In this document: positions 33,051 through 42,639 of the stretch, one piece after another | How the letters are laid out: each line of letters opens with the position of its first letter | Numbering within the stretch: the first letter of the stretch is position 1 | Source: Rhizobium sp. NLR16a | Lineage (GTDB): Bacteria > Pseudomonadota > Alphaproteobacteria > Rhizobiales > Rhizobiaceae | Reading direction: 5' to 3' | Length of the DNA: 64,000 nucleotides | Assembly (NCBI RefSeq): GCF_017948245.1 | Contig: NZ_CP072870.1 | Location: forward strand, 124,001 to 188,000 | Program-made: the position numbers and the translations under genes | The notes under the pieces: model-generated | What the model was told of the DNA's origin: nothing | What the model saw: the letters and a program-made list of their open reading frames with translations, nothing else | Databases searched by the model: none

Positions 33051-34580
33051 TCAGAGTGCCGGCTTTGCTTCTGTTTCGGCAAGACGATGGGCGATGCGAT
33101 CGGCATTGGCCATGATCGTCATCGTGATATATTTCGATGACAGATCCGGAATAATCGAGCCGTCGACGATGTGAAGACCGGGATGGAGGTTCAACTCGCC
33201 GTCGGCAGAGGTGCCGGACGGACCGGAGGCACCCATCGGTAAGGTGCCGGCGAAATGCGCGTCGACACCCGGCTCTGCCAGCGATGCGCCCGGCAGCTGA
33301 ATCAATCCCAATCGTTTCCATTCGCGACGAAGCGCCTTTTTCAAAGCTTCGGCACGAATCTCAAAGCCGTCCGCGAAGCCGCCCCGGATGATCAAACTCC
33401 TTCCCGTCGTTGCATCTCGGTGGATATAGCTGCGGCTTTGATCGCCAGGATAATAAATCGTGGCGACGAGCAGGCTTCCGGCGATCGTCTCGAACGCTGC
33501 ACGTCCGGCCTTCCGGCCGAGCGGCATCCTGTTGATGAAGCTTTGTGCCGGCAGGGAGCCCACCTCATAGATCGCTCCCGTCACATAATCGGATGTGCCC
33601 CCGCCGTAGCGCAGCGATAATCCGAGCTGCGCCAGGCTGTGCGTCGGCGTTGACGAGCGCAGCAATCTCGCGGGGGAGAGCAGGGGAATGGCCAGCGTGG
33701 GACTGTTCAAGAGGCGCAGTCCCTGTTCCTCAAGCGGAAGATGGTCGGCCAGCAGGGCGGCCGTTCCAAGCACCCCTGCGGCAAGAATGATCCTCGGAGC
33801 GGAAAACGACAAGCCGTCGGCCGTTCCGACCGTCCAGCCCGCGTTGCGGGCCAACGAGACGGCCCGCATGTTGTCGAGCAAACGAAAATGCGGGGATTTC
33901 CGCAACAGAAGGAGATCTTGCCTGCTGTTATATATCGCCCCGCTCGGGCAACCATAGAGACAGTCGCCGCGCAGGTCGCATGCCGCCCGCCCGGGTCTCG
34001 CCTGCGAAAGCATGGCATTGACGGCAGGAAAAAGCCGAAACGATCCGTCCACCGGCTTCGCGACCTTGTGTCTCTGAAGAATATGGGCGGCCGTCGCCCC
34101 GAGCGGCAGGACGGGCTGCTCGTTGGCGCTTTCCGTAAAATCGGCATTCCTGCTGATCCCGATGCGTTGGGATATGCGCTCGTAGGATCTTTGAAGGGAA
34201 GCAATGTCTATCGGCCAATCGGCAATGTCCTCGGCGTCGAGATAGCTGATCTGCGCGCCCCAGATATTGGAGAGGCCGCCGCGGGCGAGGCTGCCGATGG
34301 GCATGAAGCCGGCGCCCGCTATGCCGGAATCGCGTCGAAACCGTTCGACAATTCCACGCGACACCGGCGTCTGCAGTTTTGGCGAGCTGCCATCGTCCAC
34401 GCGCAGGGATTCGAGATCGCTTCCGAGGATGCGCACACTGCGGCTTTCCTCCTGCGATCCGAGATCATTGCCCGCATCCAGCATCAGAACACGGCGGCCG
34501 GCCGCTATAAGCGGAAACGCGGCGGAAACACCAGCAGGGCCGCTGCCGATGATGATGAAGTCGGCATCGGCCCCTTTCAT
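33051..34580 (-). CDS. GMC-family FAD oxidoreductase
   Basis: 509 residues, last gene of the glycan operon. The FAD-binding loop is DFIIIGSGPAGVSAAFPLIAAGRRVLMLDAG (Gly12, Gly14, Gly17), with IGSLARGGLSNIWGAQISYL near the flavin site and the C-terminal block GELNLHPGLHIVDGSIIPDLSSKYITMTIMANADRIAHRLAE characteristic of GMC oxidoreductases. LRGDCLYGCPSGAIYNSR is a cysteine-bearing stretch. A role in oxidising a sugar or lipid-linked sugar of the glycan is suggested only by context. The ATG overlaps the preceding epimerase stop by four bases. Confidence 0.85.
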   Translation of the reverse strand: MKGADADFIIIGSGPAGVSAAFPLIAAGRRVLMLDAGNDLGSQEESRSVRILGSDLESLRVDDGSSPKLQTPVSRGIVERFRRDSGIAGAGFMPIGSLARGGLSNIWGAQISYLDAEDIADWPIDIASLQRSYERISQRIGISRNADFTESANEQPVLPLGATAAHILQRHKVAKPVDGSFRLFPAVNAMLSQARPGRAACDLRGDCLYGCPSGAIYNSRQDLLLLRKSPHFRLLDNMRAVSLARNAGWTVGTADGLSFSAPRIILAAGVLGTAALLADHLPLEEQGLRLLNSPTLAIPLLSPARLLRSSTPTHSLAQLGLSLRYGGGTSDYVTGAIYEVGSLPAQSFINRMPLGRKAGRAAFETIAGSLLVATIYYPGDQSRSYIHRDATTGRSLIIRGGFADGFEIRAEALKKALRREWKRLGLIQLPGASLAEPGVDAHFAGTLPMGASGPSGTSADGELNLHPGLHIVDGSIIPDLSSKYITMTIMANADRIAHRLAETEAKPAL

Positions 34581-35794
34581 CGATATCTCCCGGCGAAAAG
34601 AGCGCGGAGCGGAAGCAGCAGGACATCGCTTGATATGGTCAGGATTGCCTTGAAGAAGCCGGCCTTTTTGCGCCGCTGCCGTTCCGGCTCGCTCGCGAGA
34701 TCGGCGAGGTAAAGCGCTCTTGCGAGGCGATGCTGCGTCTGATTGGCGGGTGGTTCAAAGAGCGACAGCAGACGCGGATGCCTGATCAGCGTCGGGGAGA
34801 GACCGAGCGGCGCCAGTCCCTCGCGCCGAAGCCCTTCAGAGAGGCGCTGCACCTGCGCTTCGGTGGGTGCGGCGCCGAGATAGTGCAGCAGCGCCTCGGC
34901 CTCGTTTCGCGACGGTTCTCCACTCTTCTGGCCGAACTCCGCGGAAAGCACCACCAATGGATCAGCCAAGTTCAACTTCAGCAGCCTGAGGCTCTCGCCG
35001 CTTTCCATAGGAGCGGCCCCCGCGAGCCCCAGGACGCGCTCCGGATCGACCGTCGGGATCAGCGGCAGAAGCTTCGTCATGCGACAGGCAAACAGGGCCG
35101 CAGTGAGGGGGATCGGGATGAAATGCAGATTCCCTTTGCCTTGGCTGCGGCGAAGAATGCGCAGCCAGGCGGCAAAGCTTATCGGCTTCTCCTGAGCGAG
35201 CACGAATGTTTGCGGCAGCTGGCTTTCGTCTGTCGCCAGCGTCAACAAGCCCGCTGCGACTTCGTCGAGATGAATGGGCTGAACCTTCCGGCTAAGCCCA
35301 ATCATCGGCAGAAGCGGACTTAAGGCCGATAATTTCGCCATGAGACCGTACATCGCCGCGCGCGGGCCGCCGTAAACAAGCCCTATTCGCGCGATCCGAA
35401 CGATCGGTGCCGCGAAGCTGGCCGCCAAATGCTGTTCAATTCTGTACTTGGTGCGGCCGTAGACGTTCAGCGCTTCCTGCCTGGACGAGGTGGAGGAGGC
35501 AAAGACGAAGCGTAGCACTCCGGCTGCCTTTGCCGCTTCCGCCAATTTTACGGTGCCCGAGATATTGATGTTGTTTTCCTCGGCCGTCTCCGGCCCGGTG
35601 GCCCAGGAATGCGCGAGATGAACGACGGCAGCCCCCCCCTTCAGATCGGACGCGGCGGGCTCATCGCCGATGCGCCACTTTGCTTCGGAGCGCCGGCCGA
35701 GCTCGACCACCTCGAAGCCGCGCTCACGCGCCAGCGCGGCAAGTCTTGCACCGATATAGCCGGTTGATCCGGTGATGATGAGACGCGGTGCCAT
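34577..35794 (-). CDS. NAD-dependent epimerase/dehydratase-type SDR with long C-terminal extension
   Basis: 405 residues. The extended-SDR Rossmann motif is LIITGSTGYIGARLA (Gly9, Gly12, Gly15) and the active-site YGRTKYRIE supplies Tyr and Lys. RIARIGLVYGG and QPIHLDEVAAGLL are normal for the family. The last ~130 residues (from SAEFGQKSGEPSRNEAEALLHYLG) are not part of a standard ~310-residue epimerase and end in a hydrophobic/basic tail. It presumably modifies a nucleotide-sugar or lipid-linked sugar in the glycan pathway; its exact reaction is unknown. Confidence 0.85.
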   Translation of the reverse strand: MAPRLIITGSTGYIGARLAALARERGFEVVELGRRSEAKWRIGDEPAASDLKGGAAVVHLAHSWATGPETAEENNINISGTVKLAEAAKAAGVLRFVFASSTSSRQEALNVYGRTKYRIEQHLAASFAAPIVRIARIGLVYGGPRAAMYGLMAKLSALSPLLPMIGLSRKVQPIHLDEVAAGLLTLATDESQLPQTFVLAQEKPISFAAWLRILRRSQGKGNLHFIPIPLTAALFACRMTKLLPLIPTVDPERVLGLAGAAPMESGESLRLLKLNLADPLVVLSAEFGQKSGEPSRNEAEALLHYLGAAPTEAQVQRLSEGLRREGLAPLGLSPTLIRHPRLLSLFEPPANQTQHRLARALYLADLASEPERQRRKKAGFFKAILTISSDVLLLPLRALFAGRYR

Positions 35795-35803
35795 TCACGT
35801 CCT

Positions 35804-36784
35804 CTATTGAGCGAAGGCGATACGCGCGCCGCTCCAGTCAAAACGAAACTCGATTTCCTTGAGCTGCGACAGCGCTTGCCGGACTTTTGCCTGGCGATCT
35901 CTGGGGCAATAGAGAACGAGGAAGCCGCCTCCGCCGGCGCCTGCGAGCTTGCCGCCGATCGCGCCGGCAGCGCGTGCCGCCTCGTAAAACTCGTCAATGG
36001 CGCTATTGGTGATCTGTGACGTCAGCGATCGCTTCATCATCCATCCGCGATGCAGCGCTTCGCCAAAGGCGCCGAGGTCGCCAGCCATCAGGATGTCGCG
36101 CATTTCGTAAGCCAGCTGCACCATGCTCTCGACCGTCCGGAACTTTTCTTCGTTCGTCTCCATGGCCTGCACCTGCGTCGACAGCACAGAGCGCGTGTCG
36201 CGCTGGCTTCCGGTGAAAAACAGGAGGATATTGCTCTCGAGCTCCGCCATCTTGTTGGCGCTGAGCACGACGGGCTGCACGTTGACGCTGCCGTTGGAAT
36301 TGAATTCGATGAAATTCAAGCCGCCATGGGCGGCTGCGTACTGGTCCTGTTTGCCGATCGGCTCCTTCAGGATGTCGATTTCGAGTCTGCAGGCTTCTTC
36401 CGCCAACTGATCCTTGGAAGCAAAACGCGACCTGTGGGCATAAAGCGCGTTGATCAGCGCCACGGAAAAGGAGCTGGATGACCCCAGCCCAGTCCCGGAG
36501 GGAATGTCGGCGACGGAAGCGACTTCGATGCCCGGCTCGACCTGATGCATACGCAGGGCTTCGCGCAGCAGCGGATGCGCGACCTCTTCAAGGGTGTCAG
36601 CCAGTTCGGTGCGCGTGTATTTCAAATGGTATTTGTTTTCGTTGAAATAGTTATGCACGATGACGAAGCTGTACTTGGCTATCGCGCAGGACAAGACCGC
36701 TCCGGCTTGCCGACGGTAATAGGACGCGATGTCCGAGCCGCCGCCGGCGAAGCTGACCCGAAAAGGTGCGGATGAAACGATCAA
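35804..36784 (-). CDS. hddA: GHMP-family sugar kinase, HddA (heptose-7-phosphate 1-kinase)-like
   Basis: 326 residues starting at a TTG codon (36784) that overlaps the stop of the upstream gene as TTGA, with GAGGAG eight bases before; upstream in-frame starts lack family similarity. IVSSAPFRVSFAGGGSDIASYY (GGG at 14-16) is the HddA/GHMP opening, the ATP loop is PSGTGLGSSSS (95-105), and motif 3 is LAGAGGGGFLVLYCP. HddA phosphorylates D-glycero-D-manno-heptose 7-phosphate at C1 with alpha configuration on the GDP-heptose route. The neighbouring SIS isomerase, HAD phosphatase and nucleotidyltransferase complete that route. Confidence 0.87.
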   Translation of the reverse strand: MIVSSAPFRVSFAGGGSDIASYYRRQAGAVLSCAIAKYSFVIVHNYFNENKYHLKYTRTELADTLEEVAHPLLREALRMHQVEPGIEVASVADIPSGTGLGSSSSFSVALINALYAHRSRFASKDQLAEEACRLEIDILKEPIGKQDQYAAAHGGLNFIEFNSNGSVNVQPVVLSANKMAELESNILLFFTGSQRDTRSVLSTQVQAMETNEEKFRTVESMVQLAYEMRDILMAGDLGAFGEALHRGWMMKRSLTSQITNSAIDEFYEAARAAGAIGGKLAGAGGGGFLVLYCPRDRQAKVRQALSQLKEIEFRFDWSGARIAFAQ

Positions 36785-38730
36785 AGGGTTGTCTCCTCGA
36801 GATTGATGACGATATCGGCCGATGTGCGCTGCAGATCGATCCTCGGCCACTCTTCTTGAATTCGCGACTGCCAGAGCCCTTCGGCGGCAAGCGGAGTGAG
36901 GCCTTTCCAGGCATAGAATGTGTGAAAGCGGTTCAGCAGAGTCTGCTGCGACGCTTCGACGAAGACGGCTATATCGACCTCTTCGCGGATCGACGCATGG
37001 CCGGCAAAGATGCCGTCCAGCAGGATGACCTCGGCATCTCGCGCATCATAGATGGCAGGACCCCTCAGCTGGGCACGGCTGGCCGCGTCGTAGCCGGGTG
37101 CTTCGACCCGTCCCGCTCGGCGCAGCACGCTGACGATTTCGGGATAGAGCTCTACCCTGCTGCGCTCTTCCGCGCTCATATCCGGGCTGCGATGTTCGAG
37201 CGGCAGTATCCAGCGGTCGAGTTCCAGCCTCAGCACCCTGCGCCCTGCTTCCGAGAGGATGCGTTGAACGGCATGCGCAAACGTACTTTTCCCGGAGCGG
37301 GAACGACCGCATATGCTGACGAGCAGAGGCCCTGCCATACCTGAAAGCCGTTCCTCAATCGCTCTGGCTGGGGCTTTCCCGATATGCTGGTAGCCGCACT
37401 GAAAGCGAACGGCGTCATGGACCGTATCGAAGACAAGGTCGGCTCGCGGGATTTCGGTTTCGGCGGCAGGATAGCTCTTCACATCCCGCAGTCCATAACC
37501 GGTCCGCACACCATAGGCCCAGATGCCCGCCTTGCGGCCCGCACCTATGTCGCGCAGGCTGTCGCCGATAATGACGGATTTCGATTTTTCGATCGGCAGT
37601 TCCGACATGGCCCGGCGGATCATCAGATCGCCCGGTTTGCGGCAAGCGCATTCGATCTTGAGTTCGGGGACCTCGTCAGGGAATCCCTTGTCCGGATGGT
37701 GCGGACAAAAATAGATTCGGTCCAGGACGCCGCCGTCTTCGGCAAGCTCGGCCTCCAGGCGACCAAGAACATGATCCAGGCCGGTCTCGTCCAGCAAGCC
37801 TTTGGCGACCTGCGGCCGGTTGGTCACGGCAACCGCAAGGAAGCCGGCCTCGCGCGCGAGCCGCACCGCTTCGCCGGCTCCGCTCACCAGCTTCACCTGG
37901 TCTGGACGTATGACTCCGTGGCCGCCGACATCTTCGTTGAGCACGCCGTCGCAATCGAAAAACACAGCGGGTCTTCGAACCGAGAGATGGACGGCATGAA
38001 CCCGATCATGGCGAATATCCTCAGCCGCGGCGGCATGTCGGCTCGGAGAGCCGGTATCCTTTATATATTCGGGCGTATCATAAATTGCGACCGGTATGGA
38101 TCGCTCGAGGAGGCCGGGGATCACATCATGGATCATATCGGCCGGCTGCCCCGACTGGAGAGTGTCGAAGAACTGGCCGCAAGCCACGTACAAACCGGCC
38201 GGCACCAGATTGCGCCAATCGGCGTCACGTGGCGCCTTGCGGGGCAACAGGCGCTGGAGATAGCCGTTCTTCTGAACGACGATATCGGATGTGCGAGGAT
38301 GATCGTTGGGATGGGCGACTATCGTCAGCGCGGCGGGAAATTGCCGCCGATGACGCGCAAGGGCCGACAGATCGATATCGAAAAGCATGTCACCGTAGAC
38401 GATAAGGACGTCATCGGCGATCGTGTCCAAGGTCGTCAAGCAACCGGCCGTACCGAGCGGAGACTTCTCAACGAAGACATCGATCGCAATGCCAAGCTTT
38501 TCGGCTTCCGGTCCAAGGGCAGGCTCGAGCTGGCTGCCCAGGTGGCCGCCAAGCACACGCACATGCTGAACGCCTTCGCGGGCGAGCACACGAATCTGCC
38601 TGACAATGATCGGCACGCCGGCAAGCGGCAGAAGAGCCTTCGGAATGACATCGCCCGTCATGCTGCGCGCGCGCGTTCCGAGGCCTCCGGCGATAATGAT
38701 AGCCTCGCAGATAGCGTTCTCAGAACCCAT
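36781..38730 (-). CDS. Trifunctional fusion: sugar nucleotidyltransferase (HddC-like) + GmhB-like HAD phosphatase + P-loop kinase
   Basis: 649 residues in one uninterrupted frame. Residues 1-~240 are a nucleotidyltransferase with AIIIAGGLGTRARSMTGDVIPKALLPLAG (Gly15-Gly16, Gly18-Thr-Arg20, Pro30-Lys31) and DVLIVYGDMLFDID. Residues ~255-420 are a HAD-IIIA phosphatase: FFDCDGVLNED with Asp259/Asp261, TNRPQVAKG, the Cys/His zinc loop YFCPHHPDKG...CACRKP of GmhB, and IGDSLRDI. Residues ~470-649 are a uridine-kinase-like P-loop domain with Walker A GRSRSGKST (475-483). Separate enzymes normally perform these steps. Start ATG 38730 overlaps the epimerase stop by 11 bases. Together with the SIS isomerase and GHMP kinase it could form a nucleotide-activated heptose; the role of the third domain is unknown. 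Confidence 0.9.
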   Translation of the reverse strand: MGSENAICEAIIIAGGLGTRARSMTGDVIPKALLPLAGVPIIVRQIRVLAREGVQHVRVLGGHLGSQLEPALGPEAEKLGIAIDVFVEKSPLGTAGCLTTLDTIADDVLIVYGDMLFDIDLSALARHRRQFPAALTIVAHPNDHPRTSDIVVQKNGYLQRLLPRKAPRDADWRNLVPAGLYVACGQFFDTLQSGQPADMIHDVIPGLLERSIPVAIYDTPEYIKDTGSPSRHAAAAEDIRHDRVHAVHLSVRRPAVFFDCDGVLNEDVGGHGVIRPDQVKLVSGAGEAVRLAREAGFLAVAVTNRPQVAKGLLDETGLDHVLGRLEAELAEDGGVLDRIYFCPHHPDKGFPDEVPELKIECACRKPGDLMIRRAMSELPIEKSKSVIIGDSLRDIGAGRKAGIWAYGVRTGYGLRDVKSYPAAETEIPRADLVFDTVHDAVRFQCGYQHIGKAPARAIEERLSGMAGPLLVSICGRSRSGKSTFAHAVQRILSEAGRRVLRLELDRWILPLEHRSPDMSAEERSRVELYPEIVSVLRRAGRVEAPGYDAASRAQLRGPAIYDARDAEVILLDGIFAGHASIREEVDIAVFVEASQQTLLNRFHTFYAWKGLTPLAAEGLWQSRIQEEWPRIDLQRTSADIVINLEETTL

Positions 38731-39661
38731 TCGCCAGGATCCGCTCGACGGCGAGTTCAACAGCCTCGGTGGACTTCCGCTTCGGCGTCCAGCCGAGCGC
38801 GACAAGTCGGCTTATGTCGTAGCTGAAGCGCGGCACGTCGCCCAGCCAACCACGGTCTTCGCTGCCGTATTCGATAGCGGCTCCGGATGCGACCTTGGAG
38901 ACTACGATCTCGGCGATATCCCGGACAGACGTTTCACCGATGCCGCTGGCATGAAATACCTCATAGGCACCGGGCGCCTTTTCCCAGGCAAGCAGAATGG
39001 CATCCACCAGGTCGCCGACATAGAGATAGGGCTTTGTCTGCATGCCGTTGCCGAGCACCTGGAGCCGCGCAGGATCAGCCTTCAGTCTGTTGATGAAGTC
39101 ATAGATGGCTCCGTGGGTGGAGCGTTCCCCGACGACATTGGGAAAGCGCAGCACGAGCGTCTTGATGCCGAATGACAGCGCGTAGACGGACAAATAGGCT
39201 TCGGCGGCAAGCTTGCTGGCGCCATAGAGCGAAATCGGCCGCAGCGGGCCATGATTTTCGTGAATGTTGCCTTCGGCTTCACCGAATACGGCGGAGGTGC
39301 TGGCGAAAAAAAGCTTGCCGATCTCATGCTTGCGCATGATGGCGAGCAGCGTCGTCGTCGTCAGTTGGTTCAGCTGGAGGTCGAGTTCGACATTGGCATT
39401 GCCGGCGGCAATATCGGAGTTGGCGGCGAGATGGAAAACGGCGTCGGGACGATCCGCGCCAATGAGCCGATCCATGCCTTCCCGATCGAGCATATCCAGC
39501 TCATGGAAGCGGAAATCCGATCGCTGCAGCAGATGATCGATGTTGCGCATGCGGCCAAGATGAAGATTGTCGATTGCGGTTACCCGATAACCCGAATCCA
39601 ACAGACGATCGCAGAGATGGCTGCCGATAAAACCGGCCCCTCCTGTTACCAAGGCATGCAT
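38720..39661 (-). CDS. NAD-dependent sugar-nucleotide epimerase
   Basis: 313 residues, extended SDR. MHALVTGGAGFIGSHLCDRLL gives the GxxGxxG motif at 7-13, with FHLAANSDI, the Ser in FASTSAVFG and the catalytic YGASK pair all present, plus KPYLYVGDLVDAILLA of GalE-like epimerases. The start codon is fixed by the family N-terminus at 39661. It would epimerise the nucleotide-heptose made by its operon neighbours, or another nucleotide sugar; specificity cannot be read from sequence. Confidence 0.9.
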   Translation of the reverse strand: MHALVTGGAGFIGSHLCDRLLDSGYRVTAIDNLHLGRMRNIDHLLQRSDFRFHELDMLDREGMDRLIGADRPDAVFHLAANSDIAAGNANVELDLQLNQLTTTTLLAIMRKHEIGKLFFASTSAVFGEAEGNIHENHGPLRPISLYGASKLAAEAYLSVYALSFGIKTLVLRFPNVVGERSTHGAIYDFINRLKADPARLQVLGNGMQTKPYLYVGDLVDAILLAWEKAPGAYEVFHASGIGETSVRDIAEIVVSKVASGAAIEYGSEDRGWLGDVPRFSYDISRLVALGWTPKRKSTEAVELAVERILANGF

Positions 39662-39693
39662 GTCGGCAGCTCCATATGATCTGTTAAGGCTCT

Positions 39694-40653
39694 TCAGAGC
39701 GCTTTGATCTTTCCCGAATGAGGACGCGATAGGACGAATACACCACCGGCCAAGCCGACCACAAGCTGCAACAGGCCGAAAACCACCGACAGCGTCGCGG
39801 CATCTGTCGTGCCGATGCCGAACACTGCAAGGGAAACGATCATGCCGCCTTCGCGCAGCCCCCATCCTCCGACGGAAATCGGAACCATGGCGATCAACAG
39901 GACTGGCGGGAAAGCGGCTGCGGCCTGACCCCAATCGAGCGGAAGACCGAGACCGAGAACGAGGATTTCAAGCGAGACGACACTCAATCCGTGAATGACG
40001 AGGGTCAACAGGAATACCCCGAGCATTCTTCGGTGGGCGAGAAACGCTGCTAGCGCCTCGGTCAGCGCGTGCAGCTTTGCCGGAAGAAACCGCACGAAGA
40101 AATGCCGGCGCCAGCTGAAGACCAGGGCCGATGCGATCGTTCCCGCCACGCCAAGGGCCGTGAGTTCGACCAAATAGGGGATTGGGAAGTCGTGCCCGTA
40201 AAAGCCGCGCATGATGATCAGTCCGATCAGCGCAACCACCGCCAGCCCGAAAAGCGTGAGGATACGGTCGATTACCACACCCAGTGTCGCTTCCGTTATC
40301 GTCAGGCCATATTTGATGGCGCCGAATATGCGGGCGGCATCGCCTGGAATGGGACTTGGAAGAGCTTGATTATAAAAGAGGCTCTGCATGAAGAGCTTCG
40401 TGGCGCCGGTCAGTTTCAGTCTTTGCCCTATCATTTCCGACAGGAGGCACCATCGCCATGCCGAAAGCACGGCCTGCAAGAGAAGCAGGAAGACGCTGGC
40501 CCAGATGATCGTTACCGACAGGGTCCGGATCGCAGCCCACCCTTCTGCGAAATCGACCTTACGCGCGATCCATATGACGAGGCCAAGCGCGACGGCCACT
40601 TTCAGAACCGGGATGGCGATGCGAAGCAATGCGCGGAGGGATGGTATAGTCAC
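39694..40653 (-). CDS. Flippase-like integral membrane protein (LPG synthase TM/UPF0104 family)
   Basis: 319 residues with about eight hydrophobic segments. QSLFYNQALPSPIPGDAARIFGAIKYGLTITEATLGVVIDRILTLFGLA is the conserved core of PF03706 proteins, which often occur beside polyprenyl-phosphate glycosyltransferases; MVPISVGGWGLREGGMIVSLAVFGI is the second diagnostic block. Members without the synthase domain are thought to move lipid-linked sugars across the membrane. It overlaps the stop/start of the large membrane protein upstream by four bases. Confidence 0.85.
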   Translation of the reverse strand: MTIPSLRALLRIAIPVLKVAVALGLVIWIARKVDFAEGWAAIRTLSVTIIWASVFLLLLQAVLSAWRWCLLSEMIGQRLKLTGATKLFMQSLFYNQALPSPIPGDAARIFGAIKYGLTITEATLGVVIDRILTLFGLAVVALIGLIIMRGFYGHDFPIPYLVELTALGVAGTIASALVFSWRRHFFVRFLPAKLHALTEALAAFLAHRRMLGVFLLTLVIHGLSVVSLEILVLGLGLPLDWGQAAAAFPPVLLIAMVPISVGGWGLREGGMIVSLAVFGIGTTDAATLSVVFGLLQLVVGLAGGVFVLSRPHSGKIKAL

Positions 40654-42620
40654 GATGCCCGATCCGCTTCAAAGCGATAGAGCTTCCAGCCGAACCGATC
40701 CGTCAATATCAGCGAGGAGCGAGGCATCATATGGGCTATGATGCTGTTGGCCATCACGATCTTGTTTTCTCCGATGCGTTCGGCGAGAAACGCGCTATCG
40801 GCATCGGGTGGAACGATGAAGTAAGCTATCTTATTGTCTTTGATGAAAGCATCGATATCCGAACCCGGCGCTGGCAGCACGTAGCGCGGCAATTGCCAGC
40901 CGCCGTCACGACCGTCGTTATAAGCCGTGGACAATAACATATTGGCCGTATCGAAAGGTTGAAAGACGGTTCGCAGGTCGTGATCTGCGATATAGCGGTA
41001 CATGAAATAAGCTTCGCGATGGCTCTCCAAGTATTTATCGACGCTTATCATCCCGAGCACCACATCGAAGTCTTTCGCCTTGACGGGGTCGATGTCGCTA
41101 CCGCCCATTCGGTGCCAGTGGGCAATCCAGAGCCCGCCGGCCAGCAAGACTATTATCATCGGGCTGGCGACCATGCCTGCTGGCGAAGAGGCCATTTTTG
41201 TCAGTGGAGCCATCTGCGGCATGACCCGTCGGTCGAGCCATGCATCCAATCTTTCCCGAACCAGGGAGGCGCCGATAAACCCGGTCGAAAAGAAAAGCAG
41301 ATAGGCTGGCGTCGCCCACCGTATGTGATTGAACATAACGGTGTACCATATCACGAACATGGCAAGGACCATCGCTGCGAGAAAGGCGATGCGCCGGAAA
41401 GCCACTGCCAGACCGGCCAGAATCAAAGCGAGAGCGACGAAAGCATTTGGCTTATTTTCGAGAAACCAGTCGTAAAGGATATAGAGGAAGTCGTGCCAAC
41501 CCTGCAAAGTAGCGAGGTTCGTAACAAAGTGCCGGTTGGCGGGATCGAAGGCCCTGCCCAATTCGAGCATGTAATCCGCCATCCAGGCATCGCTGAGGCC
41601 CTGATGGCCGAACATGAAGGGATAGATCGGATTGCCGAGGGCGATCAGGTTTTTCGCATACCAGTAGCCGGCGACCGCGAGGAATGCGCAAAGGCATGAC
41701 AGAAGGAGCGGCAGGGATATCCTTCCCTTGAGAAGCATCGGTATCAATACCAGCCCTACGAGGCCGACCATTTGCAGTTCCGTATATTTTCCTCCGACTG
41801 CGCCTCCCAATACGAGCGCACAATGAAAGAGCTCCGCCGGCCGCCGGGTCTCCAGATAACGCCACAGGAAAAGCACGGCTGCGACGGAGAAACACGACCG
41901 GGCCAAGTCCGTCATCGGTTCGCCGATACTCCCCCTGAAGAAGGGGATGCTGAGGATCAGCGCTGCCACCAGGAAAAAACCGCATGCTCGCCAACGATTG
42001 GCGCAACTTGAAAGCAGGAACAGAAATCCGAAGAAAATTGCGATGTTCATGGCGGCCGCGCCGGTCCAGTGACCGCTGACCATCATGACGAGCGCAAACA
42101 GCAGATTGAAGAAGAGGGGAATATTGCCGTAGAAGGGATGATCGATCTGCGGCGACACAAAGCCGGCATGATCGATGATACTGTTGGCGAGCGGGATATG
42201 GAAAACCCACACGTCGGCAACGGCTGACGGGAAGAGGGACAGCACGCTCCACACATAGCAGAGTATGATGCATGTGAAGGCCGCAAGCGCCGGAATTGGA
42301 TTTCCGTTTTTCGATTCAGTTGCGATTCTACGAAACAGCAAAGCCAGATCGCAAAGAACAGCGACGAGATCGCGCCGCCGCCAGATCATCGAGACTGCCA
42401 CTATGGGAAGAACGATTTCCCATCTCAATCCATGAAACGCGCCAAGAATGGTGGCCGCGCCGCCGGCGATCGCCAGAGCCGGCAGAATACCGCTGAACAG
42501 AAAATCGATGCCGTCTCGAAAGGGCTGATCGCAACGTCGGTTGAGCCGGGCAACAATGCCTCTGTCGATCACGAGGCCCCATAATATTATGGATAGAACC
42601 GTGCACCAGCCTAGGATCAT
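40650..42620 (-). CDS. Large GT-C-like membrane glycosyltransferase candidate
   Basis: 656 residues with roughly a dozen membrane segments in the first 470 residues and a soluble C-terminal part. FPSAVADVWVFHIPLANSIIDHAGFVSPQIDHPFYGNIP after the third or fourth helix has the acidic residue in the first periplasmic loop expected of GT-C enzymes using polyprenyl-phosphate sugars, and GGKYTELQMVGLVGL and GYWYAKNLIALGNPIYPFMFG follow. I do not recognise a named family. In the operon it would be the transferase that places the lipid-linked sugar on its acceptor. Confidence 0.7.
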   Translation of the reverse strand: MILGWCTVLSIILWGLVIDRGIVARLNRRCDQPFRDGIDFLFSGILPALAIAGGAATILGAFHGLRWEIVLPIVAVSMIWRRRDLVAVLCDLALLFRRIATESKNGNPIPALAAFTCIILCYVWSVLSLFPSAVADVWVFHIPLANSIIDHAGFVSPQIDHPFYGNIPLFFNLLFALVMMVSGHWTGAAAMNIAIFFGFLFLLSSCANRWRACGFFLVAALILSIPFFRGSIGEPMTDLARSCFSVAAVLFLWRYLETRRPAELFHCALVLGGAVGGKYTELQMVGLVGLVLIPMLLKGRISLPLLLSCLCAFLAVAGYWYAKNLIALGNPIYPFMFGHQGLSDAWMADYMLELGRAFDPANRHFVTNLATLQGWHDFLYILYDWFLENKPNAFVALALILAGLAVAFRRIAFLAAMVLAMFVIWYTVMFNHIRWATPAYLLFFSTGFIGASLVRERLDAWLDRRVMPQMAPLTKMASSPAGMVASPMIIVLLAGGLWIAHWHRMGGSDIDPVKAKDFDVVLGMISVDKYLESHREAYFMYRYIADHDLRTVFQPFDTANMLLSTAYNDGRDGGWQLPRYVLPAPGSDIDAFIKDNKIAYFIVPPDADSAFLAERIGENKIVMANSIIAHMMPRSSLILTDRFGWKLYRFEADRAS

Positions 42621-42639
42621 GATCGCCCTTTCGTGGCTC

